A stretch of DNA of 6,942 nucleotides from Betaproteobacteria bacterium (GTDB taxonomy: Bacteria > Pseudomonadota > Gammaproteobacteria > Burkholderiales > SG8-41). The stretch covers positions 1 to 6,942 of the forward strand of contig JAIOOZ010000222.1 in the NCBI GenBank assembly GCA_021414185.1, given 5' to 3'. This document shows, one piece after another, positions 1-5,816 of the stretch. A program made the position numbers and the translations under genes. Within the stretch, counting starts at the first letter, position 1; the number at the start of each line of letters is the position of its first letter. The notes under the pieces are model-generated. The model was not told the origin of the DNA and did no database searches. It worked only from the letters and a program-made list of their open reading frames with translations.

Positions 1-1
1 A

Positions 2-712
2 CTTGAACTTCGTGCCTTGCAGCAGCCAGCGGAAAATTCCGGCGTTGACAGCGTCTTCCTTGGCCTGGGTCGGCTTGGTGGCGACGCGGCCGATCTGGCC
101 GGTTTCGTGCACCATTTTCAGGAACAGGCGCGCGGCGTAGGCCATGCGCACGCCCGGGGTGTTCATTTCTGAATGGATGTTGCCGGTGGCCTTCTCAACG
201 ACGAATTTCTTGTTGTCCTGCGAATAGGGCAGGCCCGGCATGAAACGAATGCTGGTGATCGTGCCGTAGGGGCGCACGTTGCAATAGACGCCGGCCGCTG
301 TGCGCAGCGGCGCGTTGGCGGACTTGCCGAACACCACGACCTTCTTGCCGTTGTCGTTGACCATGAAGTCGCCGGCCGTGGACCATTTGAGCGACGTGTA
401 ATCGAGTTTGCCGAACCAGTCGAGCGATTTCAATTTGGTGTCGTGGCGGAACTGCGCCATCATCGGGACGCCGAGGAACGGCAGGCCGAGCACGTCGAGC
501 GCCATCAGCGTGCCGTTCAGCGCGAACATGTCGGTAAACGCGTGTGCGACCGGCTTCACATTGCCATGCGGGTTGCCGCCTTCCCAGATAATGGCGTCGG
601 AAATGCCGCGCGGCTGGGCCTTGGAGCGTTTGTATATGCTGTCCAGCAGCTTGAACAGATCGCCGTTCTGTTCTTCCTGTGCGATTTTTAGCAGGTCCAG
701 TTTTTCAGCCAT
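2..712 (-). CDS. Unrecognised soluble protein, 3' end outside window
   Basis: This is an open frame of 237 codons from an ATG at 712-710 to the left edge with no stop, so only the N-terminal part is visible. I do not recognise the family. The protein starts MAEKLDLLKIAQEE, has no signal peptide and no clear membrane segment, and is probably cytoplasmic. Visible blocks are a charged helical N-terminus (about 1-35), a Gly/Pro-rich stretch with IIWEGGNPHG (41-50), a hydrophobic patch LDVLGLPFLGVPMMAQF (72-88), and a probable beta-rich part with VVVFGKSANAPLRTAAGVYC (125-144) and RPYGTITSIRFMPGLPYS (147-164). No nucleotide-binding, heme or metal motif stands out. A GGAG lies 10 bases before the ATG, a slightly long but acceptable spacing. 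Codon use matches the neighbours, and the compensating frames carry only shadows. In many betaproteobacteria I would expect isocitrate dehydrogenase beside csp-clpS-clpA, but this is not that enzyme. The reading frame is well supported; the function is unknown. Confidence 0.8.
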   Translation of the reverse strand, partial: MAEKLDLLKIAQEEQNGDLFKLLDSIYKRSKAQPRGISDAIIWEGGNPHGNVKPVAHAFTDMFALNGTLMALDVLGLPFLGVPMMAQFRHDTKLKSLDWFGKLDYTSLKWSTAGDFMVNDNGKKVVVFGKSANAPLRTAAGVYCNVRPYGTITSIRFMPGLPYSQDNKKFVVEKATGNIHSEMNTPGVRMAYAARLFLKMVHETGQIGRVATKPTQAKEDAVNAGIFRWLLQGTKFK

Positions 713-855
713 GATTCTCAGTCTCCGTTCGAGTGTAGTCAGTCAGGTGACCGGCCTGCGTAAGCCGATCGGTAAAGGGTGTCACTAAGAGGATTATTCC
801 CGCGGGTGGGTAGCGACCGCGTCATGCCACGCTGCGCATGGCGCCTGGTGGCGTA

Positions 856-883
856 ATTATCTCATTTATCGGGGTGCATACAA
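856..883 (-). promoter_or_regulatory. Possible promoter of the unrecognised gene
   Basis: Read on the minus strand, GATAAT (861-856) matches the sigma-70 -10 consensus at five of six bases. It lies 16 bases after TTGTAT (883-878), a weak -35 with three of six matches. It would give a leader of about 135 nt before the ATG at 712. The position is right, between the csp terminator and the gene, but the -35 is poor, so this is tentative. Nothing else recognisable was seen in 713-917. Confidence 0.3.
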
Positions 884-917
884 ATGACCGCCGGCGCCGG
901 GCCCGCTCATTGCAGCC

Positions 918-952
918 AAAAAAAAGTCCATCCGGCGAACGCCGGATGGACT
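918..952 (-). terminator. Intrinsic terminator of the cold-shock gene
   Basis: On the minus strand a perfect 12-bp inverted repeat (AGTCCATCCGGC and its complement, 952-941 with 936-925) closes a 4-nt loop and runs directly into a T-tract on that strand (A918-A925 on the plus strand, the last base shared with the stem). It starts 36 bases after the csp stop codon. It both ends the cold-shock transcript and insulates the unrecognised gene downstream. The plus strand has no T-tract after the hairpin, so it acts in one direction. Confidence 0.93.
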
Positions 953-988
953 CTCATTTAGGTATTCTGGGATTCGCTGTCTTAATAA

Positions 989-1192
989 TTAGACAGCCTG
1001 TATATTGGATGCTTGCTTGCCTTTCGGACCTTGGGTCACTTCAAACGAAACCTTCTGGCCTTCCTTCAGAGTCTTGAAACCGCCCATCTGGATCGCCGAG
1101 AAGTGCGCAAACAAATCTTCACTGCCGTCATCCGGCGTTATGAAGCCGTAGCCCTTCGCGTCGTTGAACCATTTCACGGTGCCTGTTGCCAT
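989..1192 (-). CDS. CspA-family cold-shock protein
   Basis: This is a 67-residue single cold-shock domain, the normal length for CspA relatives. Such proteins bind single-stranded RNA and DNA and act as RNA chaperones or antiterminators, in the cold or constitutively. Both nucleic-acid-binding motifs are present: RNP1 as KGYGFI (13-18) and RNP2 as DLFAHF (26-31), with the aromatic residues W8, F9, Y15, F17, F28 and F31 available for base stacking. The start MATGTVKWFN was chosen over an in-frame ATG six codons upstream because it matches the family N-terminus and has AAGGA (1205-1201) eight bases before it; the upstream start would lie across that ribosome binding site. The gene is monocistronic, with its own promoter and terminator, and is divergent from clpS. 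Which paralogue it is (cspA, cspD, cspE) cannot be told from sequence, so no symbol is given. Confidence 0.96.
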   Translation of the reverse strand: MATGTVKWFNDAKGYGFITPDDGSEDLFAHFSAIQMGGFKTLKEGQKVSFEVTQGPKGKQASNIQAV

Positions 1193-1200
1193 ATTGCTGT

Positions 1201-1259
1201 TCCTTATCACTTAAAAAATTACCGGAAAAGGCTTCCGGAGACTGTTTGAGTTTCAAGGA
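1201..1259 (-). promoter_or_regulatory. Structured csp leader: hairpin, U-tract and possible anti-SD
   Basis: In the minus-strand transcript CCGGAA (1238-1233) pairs perfectly with TTCCGG (1227-1222) over a 5-nt loop, and six consecutive T follow at 1218-1213, three bases after the stem. This looks like a short intrinsic terminator placed just upstream of the ribosome binding site AAGGA (1205-1201). The leader also holds TCCTT (1259-1255), an exact complement of that binding site, so a long-range helix could enclose the hairpin and hide the site. Long structured leaders that change fold with temperature are known for cspA in Escherichia coli. That this leader regulates csp is inference from base pairing only. 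Confidence 0.4.
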
Positions 1260-1321
1260 CGCACACGGCAAAACGACCGGACCGGTACTGCGATCGAGCT
1301 TGAAGCCAAACACCTTTCGGC

Positions 1322-1350
1322 TTTCTAGGCTATTTGCCAGGGGAAGTCAA
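1322..1350 (-). promoter_or_regulatory. Probable sigma-70 promoter of the cold-shock gene
   Basis: On the minus strand TTGACT (1350-1345, five of six consensus matches) and TAGAAA (1327-1322, four of six) are separated by the ideal 17 bases. Transcription would begin near 1315, giving a leader of about 120 nt before the ATG at 1192. A long leader is usual for cold-shock genes. The site lies in the 254-bp divergent region shared with clpS. Confidence 0.6.
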
Positions 1351-1380
1351 GTATTTGTTCGGGAAGGGCCGTTTTAGCAC

Positions 1381-1408
1381 TTGAAAATTCTGGGATTATG
1401 GTCAAAAT
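1381..1408 (+). promoter_or_regulatory. Possible promoter of clpS-clpA
   Basis: TTGAAA (1381-1386) is followed after 16 bases by CAAAAT (1403-1408). Each half matches consensus at four or five of six positions. It would place the start of transcription about 30 bases before the clpS ATG at 1447. The match is modest and AT-rich sequence around here allows other choices, so the exact position is uncertain. A promoter is expected here because clpS is divergent from csp. Confidence 0.3.
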
Positions 1409-1446
1409 AACAGTTGATTGCAGGCGCATGGACGGTGGTATCTAGA

Positions 1447-1755
1447 ATGGCGATACGGCATCGGGAAGACTCGGTTCTTGAGGCTAAAAAGGCCAAGGTC
1501 AAGTCGCCTCCAATGTTCAAGGTTTTGCTGTTAAATGACGATTACACCCCGATGGATTTTGTCGTCATGGTATTGCAGAAATTTTTCTCCCTCAGCCGCG
1601 AAAAGGCAACTCAAATCATGCTAAAGGTTCATCGCGATGGTACCGGTGTATGCGGCGTTTATCCGCGCGACGTGGCGGCGACCAAGGTCGAGCAGGTGAG
1701 CGCCTATGCCCGTCAGCACCAACATCCACTGTGCTGCGTGATGGAGGAAAACTGA
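1447..1755 (+). CDS. clpS: ATP-dependent Clp protease adaptor protein ClpS
   Basis: ClpS binds proteins with N-end-rule destabilising first residues (Leu, Phe, Trp, Tyr) and delivers them to the N-domain of ClpA for degradation by ClpAP. The 102-residue length is normal. The flexible N-terminal extension (1-22) is followed by the ClpS core. The motif LLLNDDYTPMDFVV (27-40) holds the conserved N30, D31 and D32 that contact the substrate amino group and M36 of the specificity pocket. H62 in KVHRDGTGVCG corresponds to the conserved pocket histidine of the Escherichia coli protein. The start ATG at 1447 matches family length; a TTG at 1414 would add 11 residues with no family support. The ribosome binding site is weak (GGTGG, eight to nine bases upstream). 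The stop TGA overlaps the clpA start by one base, so the two genes form an operon and are probably translationally coupled. Confidence 0.97.
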   Translation: MAIRHREDSVLEAKKAKVKSPPMFKVLLLNDDYTPMDFVVMVLQKFFSLSREKATQIMLKVHRDGTGVCGVYPRDVAATKVEQVSAYARQHQHPLCCVMEEN

Positions 1756-4010
1756 TGATCGCCCAGGAGCTCGAAGTCAGCCTGCACATGGCGTTCATGG
1801 AAGCGCGCCAGAAGAGGCACGAATTCATCACCGTCGAGCACCTGCTGCTGGCGCTGCTGGATAACCCGTCGGCCTCCGAGGTGCTCAAGGCGTGCGCCGC
1901 CGAAATCGACGATCTGCGCAAGCTGCTGTCCGAATTTGTTACCGAACACACGCCGATACTGACGACCGAAGACACCGACACGCAGCCCACGCTGGGTTTT
2001 CAGCGTGTGATCCAGCGCGCGATCCTGCACGTGCAGTCGTCGGGCAAGAAGGAAGTCACCGGCGCCAACGTGCTGGTTGCCATATTCGGCGAGAAGGATT
2101 CGCACGCGGTCTATTTCCTGCATCAAAAAGGCGTTACCCGCCTCGATGTCGTCAACTTCATTTCGCACGGCATCAGCAAAGTGCCGCAGGCCGCGCCCGG
2201 CAAGAGCGAAGGGGAAGCCGAGTCCGAGCAGGAGCAGGCCACGGGCGGCGCGCTCGAGAGCTACACGCTCAACCTGAATTCGCTGGCGCTGGCCGGCAAA
2301 ATCGATCCGCTGATCGGGCGCGACCGCGAACTGGAGCGCGTCGTGCAGACGTTGTGCCGCCGCCGCAAGAACAACCCGCTGCTGGTGGGCGAAGCGGGCG
2401 TCGGCAAGACGGCCATCGCCGAGGGCCTGGCGCGGCGCATCGTCGAAGGCGACGTGCCGGAGATCCTCGCCAAGTGCACGGTTTACGCGCTCGACATGGG
2501 CGCGCTGCTGGCGGGTACCAAATACCGCGGCGATTTCGAGCAACGGCTTAAAGCGGTGTTGAAGCAGCTCTTCGACAACCCGCATGCCATTCTATTTATC
2601 GACGAAATTCATACGCTGATCGGCGCCGGCGCGGCATCGGGCGGCACGCTCGACGCCTCCAACCTGTTGAAGCCCGCGCTGTCGACCGGGCAGTTGAAGT
2701 GCATAGGCGCGACGACTTACCAGGAATATCGCGGCATATTCGAGAAAGACCATGCGTTGTCGCGGCGCTTCCAGAAAGTCGACGTGGTCGAACCCACCAT
2801 CTCGGAGACCGTGTCCATCCTGCGCGGGCTCAAGACTCGTTTCGAAGAACATCACGGCATCAAGTACGCAGCGTCGGCGCTGACTTCTGCCGCTGAACTC
2901 GCGGCGCGTTACATCAACGACCGCCACTTGCCCGACAAGGCCATCGATGTCATCGACGAGGCGGGCGCGGCGCAGCGCATCCTGCCGAAATCGAAACAGA
3001 AGAAGGTCATCACCAAGCACGAGATCGAGGAGATCGTCGCCAAGATCGCGCGCGTGCCCGCTCAAAGCGTCAACTCCGACGACCGCTCGCAACTGAAAAA
3101 CCTCGACCGCAATCTGAAGGCAGTGGTGTTCGGCCAGGACAAAGCGATCGACGCGCTGTCGGCGGCGATCAAGATGTCGCGCAGCGGCCTTGGCAATCCG
3201 CAGAAACCGACTGGCTCGTTCCTGTTCTCGGGCCCGACCGGTGTCGGCAAAACCGAAGTCGCGCGCCAGCTCGCATACATTATGGGCGTGGATCTGATTC
3301 GCTTCGACATGTCGGAATACATGGAGCGCCACGCGGTGTCGCGGCTGATCGGTGCGCCGCCCGGCTATGTCGGGTTCGACCAGGGCGGATTGCTGACCGA
3401 AGCGGTCAGCAAACAACCGTACGCGGTCCTGCTGCTCGACGAAATCGAAAAAGCGCATCCGGACGTTTACAACATCCTGTTGCAGGTGATGGATCACGGC
3501 ACGCTGACCGACAACAACGGCCGCAAGGCGGATTTCCGCCACGTGATGATCATCATGACGACCAATGCCGGCGCCGCCGAACTGTCGAAAACGTCGATGG
3601 GGTTCACGGTCTCGACCCAGGCCGGCGACGAGATGGCTGAAATCAAGCGCATGTTCACGCCTGAGTTCCGTAACCGGCTCGACGCGATTATTTCCTTCTC
3701 GGCGCTCGATCGCGACATCATCATGCGCGTGGTCGACAAATTCCTCATGCAGCTTGAAGAGCAATTGCAGGAGAAGAAAGTCGAAGCCACGTTCACGGCG
3801 GCACTCAAGGCCCATCTCGCGAAGAAGGGCTTCGATCCGCAGATGGGCGCGCGCCCGATGGCGCGCCTGATACAGGACACGATACGTACTGCGCTGGCCG
3901 ACGAGTTGCTGTTCGGCCGTCTCGCGAACGGCGGCAAGGTCACGGTCGATGTCGATGCCAACGACAAAGTTCAGCTGGGCTTCGACGAGGAAGTCGCAAG
4001 CGTCGCCTGA
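1755..4010 (+). CDS. clpA: ATP-dependent Clp protease ATP-binding subunit ClpA
   Basis: ClpA is a hexameric AAA+ unfoldase that threads substrates into the ClpP peptidase. The 751 residues match the usual length (758 in Escherichia coli). The N-domain (about 1-145), where ClpS docks, is joined by an acidic Gly/Glu-rich linker (149-166) to D1, with Walker A GEAGVGKT (212-219), pore loop KYRG (256-259) and Walker B FIDEIH (281-286). D2 has Walker A GPTGVGKT (493-500), pore loop GYVG (537-540), Walker B LLLDEIEKAHPD (559-570) and sensor-2 GARPMAR (698-704). There is no long coiled-coil middle domain, which rules out ClpB. The ClpP-docking loop carries MGF (615-617) where Escherichia coli has IGL. 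The start at 1755 was chosen because GGAGG (1743-1747) lies seven bases upstream inside the end of clpS and MIAQELEVSLHMAF is the family N-terminus; a longer frame from 1650 merely overlaps clpS. Nothing appears broken. clpP is not in this window. Confidence 0.98.
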   Translation: MIAQELEVSLHMAFMEARQKRHEFITVEHLLLALLDNPSASEVLKACAAEIDDLRKLLSEFVTEHTPILTTEDTDTQPTLGFQRVIQRAILHVQSSGKKEVTGANVLVAIFGEKDSHAVYFLHQKGVTRLDVVNFISHGISKVPQAAPGKSEGEAESEQEQATGGALESYTLNLNSLALAGKIDPLIGRDRELERVVQTLCRRRKNNPLLVGEAGVGKTAIAEGLARRIVEGDVPEILAKCTVYALDMGALLAGTKYRGDFEQRLKAVLKQLFDNPHAILFIDEIHTLIGAGAASGGTLDASNLLKPALSTGQLKCIGATTYQEYRGIFEKDHALSRRFQKVDVVEPTISETVSILRGLKTRFEEHHGIKYAASALTSAAELAARYINDRHLPDKAIDVIDEAGAAQRILPKSKQKKVITKHEIEEIVAKIARVPAQSVNSDDRSQLKNLDRNLKAVVFGQDKAIDALSAAIKMSRSGLGNPQKPTGSFLFSGPTGVGKTEVARQLAYIMGVDLIRFDMSEYMERHAVSRLIGAPPGYVGFDQGGLLTEAVSKQPYAVLLLDEIEKAHPDVYNILLQVMDHGTLTDNNGRKADFRHVMIIMTTNAGAAELSKTSMGFTVSTQAGDEMAEIKRMFTPEFRNRLDAIISFSALDRDIIMRVVDKFLMQLEEQLQEKKVEATFTAALKAHLAKKGFDPQMGARPMARLIQDTIRTALADELLFGRLANGGKVTVDVDANDKVQLGFDEEVASVA

Positions 4011-4019
4011 TGCTTTGCA

Positions 4020-4050
4020 TGCGTTTGCCCGCGATGTGCGGGCAAACGCA
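4020..4050 (+). terminator. 13-bp hairpin after clpA, terminator-like but lacking a T-tract
   Basis: GCGTTTGCCCGC (4021-4032) and its exact complement (4038-4049) form a 12-bp stem over a 5-nt loop; T4020 and A4050 add a thirteenth pair. It begins ten bases after the clpA stop. Neither strand has a T-tract after the stem, so it is not a classical intrinsic terminator. It may pause polymerase, protect the clpSA mRNA 3' end, or act with Rho. The pairing is certain; the role is inferred. Confidence 0.55.
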
Positions 4051-4074
4051 GAGGATAACAATATAACGATTCGA

Positions 4075-4105
4075 TTGAAGCGGCCGCGTCGACGATGGTT
4101 ATAAT
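4075..4105 (+). promoter_or_regulatory. Probable promoter of the sulfide dehydrogenase genes
   Basis: A perfect TATAAT (4100-4105) sits 38 bases before the cytochrome ATG. The best -35 is TTGAAG (4075-4080), four of six matches, but at a long 19-base spacing, which often means a promoter that needs an activator. Transcription would start near 4112. The 8-base repeat GCGTCGAC occurs at 4086-4093, between the two boxes, and at 4117-4124, just after the predicted start. Confidence 0.55.
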
Positions 4106-4142
4106 CCGTCTCGATAGCGTCGACAGTGTGAGGAGAAACTAC

Positions 4143-4460
4143 ATGAAATTGATTATCCGCTTGGGGCTAGCGTCCGCGATGCTGGCGGTCGCGCCGGCTT
4201 GGCTGGTCGTCGCGCATGCGCAGGAAACGACGGCGGTGCGCGGCATGGCCGCAACCTGCGCGAATTGCCATGGCACCGATGGCCGCAGCGCCGGCTCAGT
4301 GCCGGGACTGGCCGGCACCGACAAGGGCTATTTCGTACAGCAGATGCAGGACTTCAAGGCCGGCAAACGTTCCGCCACCATCATGCACCAGCTCGCCAAG
4401 GGTTTCAGCGATGCCCAGATCGAGCAACTCGCCGTGTATTTCGCGGCGCAGAAGAAGTAA
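4143..4460 (+). CDS. fccA: Monoheme cytochrome c, probable cytochrome subunit of sulfide dehydrogenase
   Basis: This is a 105-residue exported class I cytochrome c. A signal peptide (hydrophobic core about 5-23) is probably cut after AHA at 26. The single heme-binding motif is CANCH (C39, C42, H43), and M81 in TIMHQLAKGFSDAQIEQLAVYF is the likely second axial ligand, as in small cytochromes of the c4/c5 type. In flavocytochrome c sulfide dehydrogenase this subunit accepts electrons from the flavin of FccB in the periplasm and passes them to the respiratory chain. The assignment rests on the adjacent fccB-like gene, ten bases downstream, whose ribosome binding site overlaps this stop codon. 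The start at 4143 has AGGAG (4131-4135) seven bases upstream and begins exactly at the signal peptide; an in-frame upstream ATG at 4095 overlaps the promoter. The subunit has one heme, unlike the diheme FccA of Allochromatium. SoxE is an alternative name. Confidence 0.85.
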   Translation: MKLIIRLGLASAMLAVAPAWLVVAHAQETTAVRGMAATCANCHGTDGRSAGSVPGLAGTDKGYFVQQMQDFKAGKRSATIMHQLAKGFSDAQIEQLAVYFAAQKK

Positions 4461-4470
4461 GGAGGCAGCC

Positions 4471-5745
4471 ATGTCACTCAATCGACGCGAATTCGTCAAA
4501 TGGATGTCGGCAGGCGCGGGTGTGGCGGCAGTTGCCGGGTGCGCTGGCGCCGGCAGCGGGCCGTCAGTCGGCCGCGTCGTGGTAATCGGCGCCGGCTACT
4601 CGGGCGCGACGGCGGCGAAATATATACGCATGTGGTCGCCCAATATTGAAGTCACCCTGATTGAGCGCGAAGGCCAGTTCATTTCCTGTCCGCTATCCAA
4701 TCTCGTGCTGGGCGGCAGCAAGACCCTCGCTGATATCACGATCGGCTATGGCGGGCTCGAGAAATACGGCGTCAACAGGGTGCGCGATGAAGCAGTTTCG
4801 GTGGACCCGGTCAAGCGTGAAGTGCGTCTCGCCTCGGGGGCGACGCTGGGTTACGACCGCCTGATCGTGGCACCGGGCATCGACTTCCAGTACGACGCTT
4901 TGCCGGGACTCAAGAGCGCGGAGGCGCAGGGCCGCGTATTGCATGCGTGGAAGGCGGGTGCGCAGACCGTTGCGTTGCGTAAACAGCTCGAAGCGATGCC
5001 CGATGGCGGCGTTTACGCGCTCCATATTCCGAAAGCGCCGTACCGCTGCCCGCCAGGGCCATACGAGCGTGCGTGCCAGGTTGCGCATTACTTCAAGACC
5101 GCCAAACCGAAATCGAAAGTGCTGATACTCGATGCCAACGAAGACGTGGTGTCGAAAAAAGGCCTGTTCATGGCGGCGTGGAACGGGCCGTACAAGGGCG
5201 TCGTCGAGTATCGCCCGAACAGCGAACTCGAAGACGTCGACGCCGGGACGCTGACCGCCAAGCTGCAGTTCGGCAACGTCAAGGCCGACGTGCTGAACGT
5301 GGTGCCGCCGCACCGCGCGGGCAATATCGCGCAGTCGACCGGACTAATCACCGCGAACAACCGCTGGTGCGGCGTGAACTGGCTGACGATGGAATCGGTC
5401 AAGGTGCCGGGCGTGCACGTGCTGGGCGACGCCACGCTGTCGGCGCAGTTGATGCCGAAGTCCGGGCACATGGCGAACCAGCATGCCAAGGTGTGCGCGG
5501 CGGCCGTCATCGCGCTGATCAAGAACGAGCCGGTCAATGCGCAGCCGGTGATGATCAACACCTGCTACAGCTTTATCGATGACAAGAACGTGGTGCACGT
5601 CGCGTCGGTGCATACCTACGATGCGACCGACAAGACGATGCTGCCGGTCAAGGGCGCAGGCGGGTTGTCGGACAAGGCGAATGAACTGGAAGGCGCGTAC
5701 GCCATGTCGTGGTCGAAGAATATCTGGGCCGACATGCTGGCCTGA
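4471..5745 (+). CDS. fccB: Flavocytochrome c sulfide dehydrogenase, flavoprotein subunit
   Basis: FccB oxidises sulfide to sulfur or polysulfide and passes electrons to the partner cytochrome. The 424-residue protein starts with a Tat signal (NRREFVK, 4-10) and then VAGC (21-24), a lipobox. The FAD-binding fold opens with VVVIGAGYSGATAA (36-49); a second flavin contact is VHVLGDA (316-322). By comparison with the Allochromatium vinosum enzyme as I recall it, C73 in ISCPLSN matches the cysteine that binds FAD covalently, and C193 (YRCPPGPYER) and C365 (NTCYS) match the redox-active disulfide at the sulfide site. C300 (RWCGV) is also a conserved position. The C-terminal SWSKNIWADML resembles the family end. 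The start has AAGGAGG (4459-4465) five bases upstream. It is co-transcribed with the cytochrome gene. No other sox or dsr genes are visible. SoxF is an alternative name; sulfide:quinone reductase is unlikely given the cytochrome partner and export signal. Confidence 0.93.
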   Translation: MSLNRREFVKWMSAGAGVAAVAGCAGAGSGPSVGRVVVIGAGYSGATAAKYIRMWSPNIEVTLIEREGQFISCPLSNLVLGGSKTLADITIGYGGLEKYGVNRVRDEAVSVDPVKREVRLASGATLGYDRLIVAPGIDFQYDALPGLKSAEAQGRVLHAWKAGAQTVALRKQLEAMPDGGVYALHIPKAPYRCPPGPYERACQVAHYFKTAKPKSKVLILDANEDVVSKKGLFMAAWNGPYKGVVEYRPNSELEDVDAGTLTAKLQFGNVKADVLNVVPPHRAGNIAQSTGLITANNRWCGVNWLTMESVKVPGVHVLGDATLSAQLMPKSGHMANQHAKVCAAAVIALIKNEPVNAQPVMINTCYSFIDDKNVVHVASVHTYDATDKTMLPVKGAGGLSDKANELEGAYAMSWSKNIWADMLA

Positions 5746-5764
5746 TCGCCTGATGAGATAAGAC

Positions 5765-5791
5765 AAGGGGCGCCGCGGCGCCCCTTTTTTT
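5765..5791 (+). terminator. Intrinsic terminator of the sulfide dehydrogenase operon
   Basis: GGGGCGC (5767-5773) pairs with GCGCCCC (5778-5784) over a CGCG loop and is followed by seven T (5785-5791); AA at 5765-5766 can extend the stem. It lies 20 bases after the fccB stop. On the minus strand the same hairpin is followed by a poorer tract (TTGTCTT), so it could also end the convergent kinase transcript, less efficiently. Confidence 0.92.
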
Positions 5792-5816
5792 ATGTGCGTT
5801 GCGGCCGCGCGCAGTA

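Noticed and set aside
173..691. A 172-codon plus-strand open frame opposite the unrecognised gene
   Set aside because: Its composition (Arg, His, Val, Ala, Glu rich) is that of a shadow. The minus-strand frame has normal protein composition, a plausible ribosome binding site and spans to the window edge.
1276..1286. Inverted repeat ACCGG-A-CCGGT in the csp leader, considered as an operator
   Set aside because: It is short, lies inside the transcribed leader rather than at the promoter, and GC-rich palindromes of this size are common here.
1414..1446. TTG start 11 codons upstream for ClpS
   Set aside because: The added residues have no family support and the position would overlap or lie too close to the probable promoter; the ATG at 1447 gives the normal length.
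1713..2585. A 290-codon open frame antisense to clpS and the clpA N-terminal half
   Set aside because: Same reasoning: a low-complexity Arg/Gln/His/Val composition typical of shadow frames, and opposite to strongly conserved genes.
2592..4061. A 489-codon open frame antisense to clpA
   Set aside because: It lies wholly opposite a certain ClpA gene, its protein is rich in Arg, His, Asp and Val as expected of an antisense shadow in GC-rich DNA, and it shows no recognisable domain.
4095..4142. ATG at 4095 as the cytochrome start
   Set aside because: It overlaps the TATAAT box and would put 16 extra residues before a normal signal peptide; AGGAG is correctly spaced only for the ATG at 4143.
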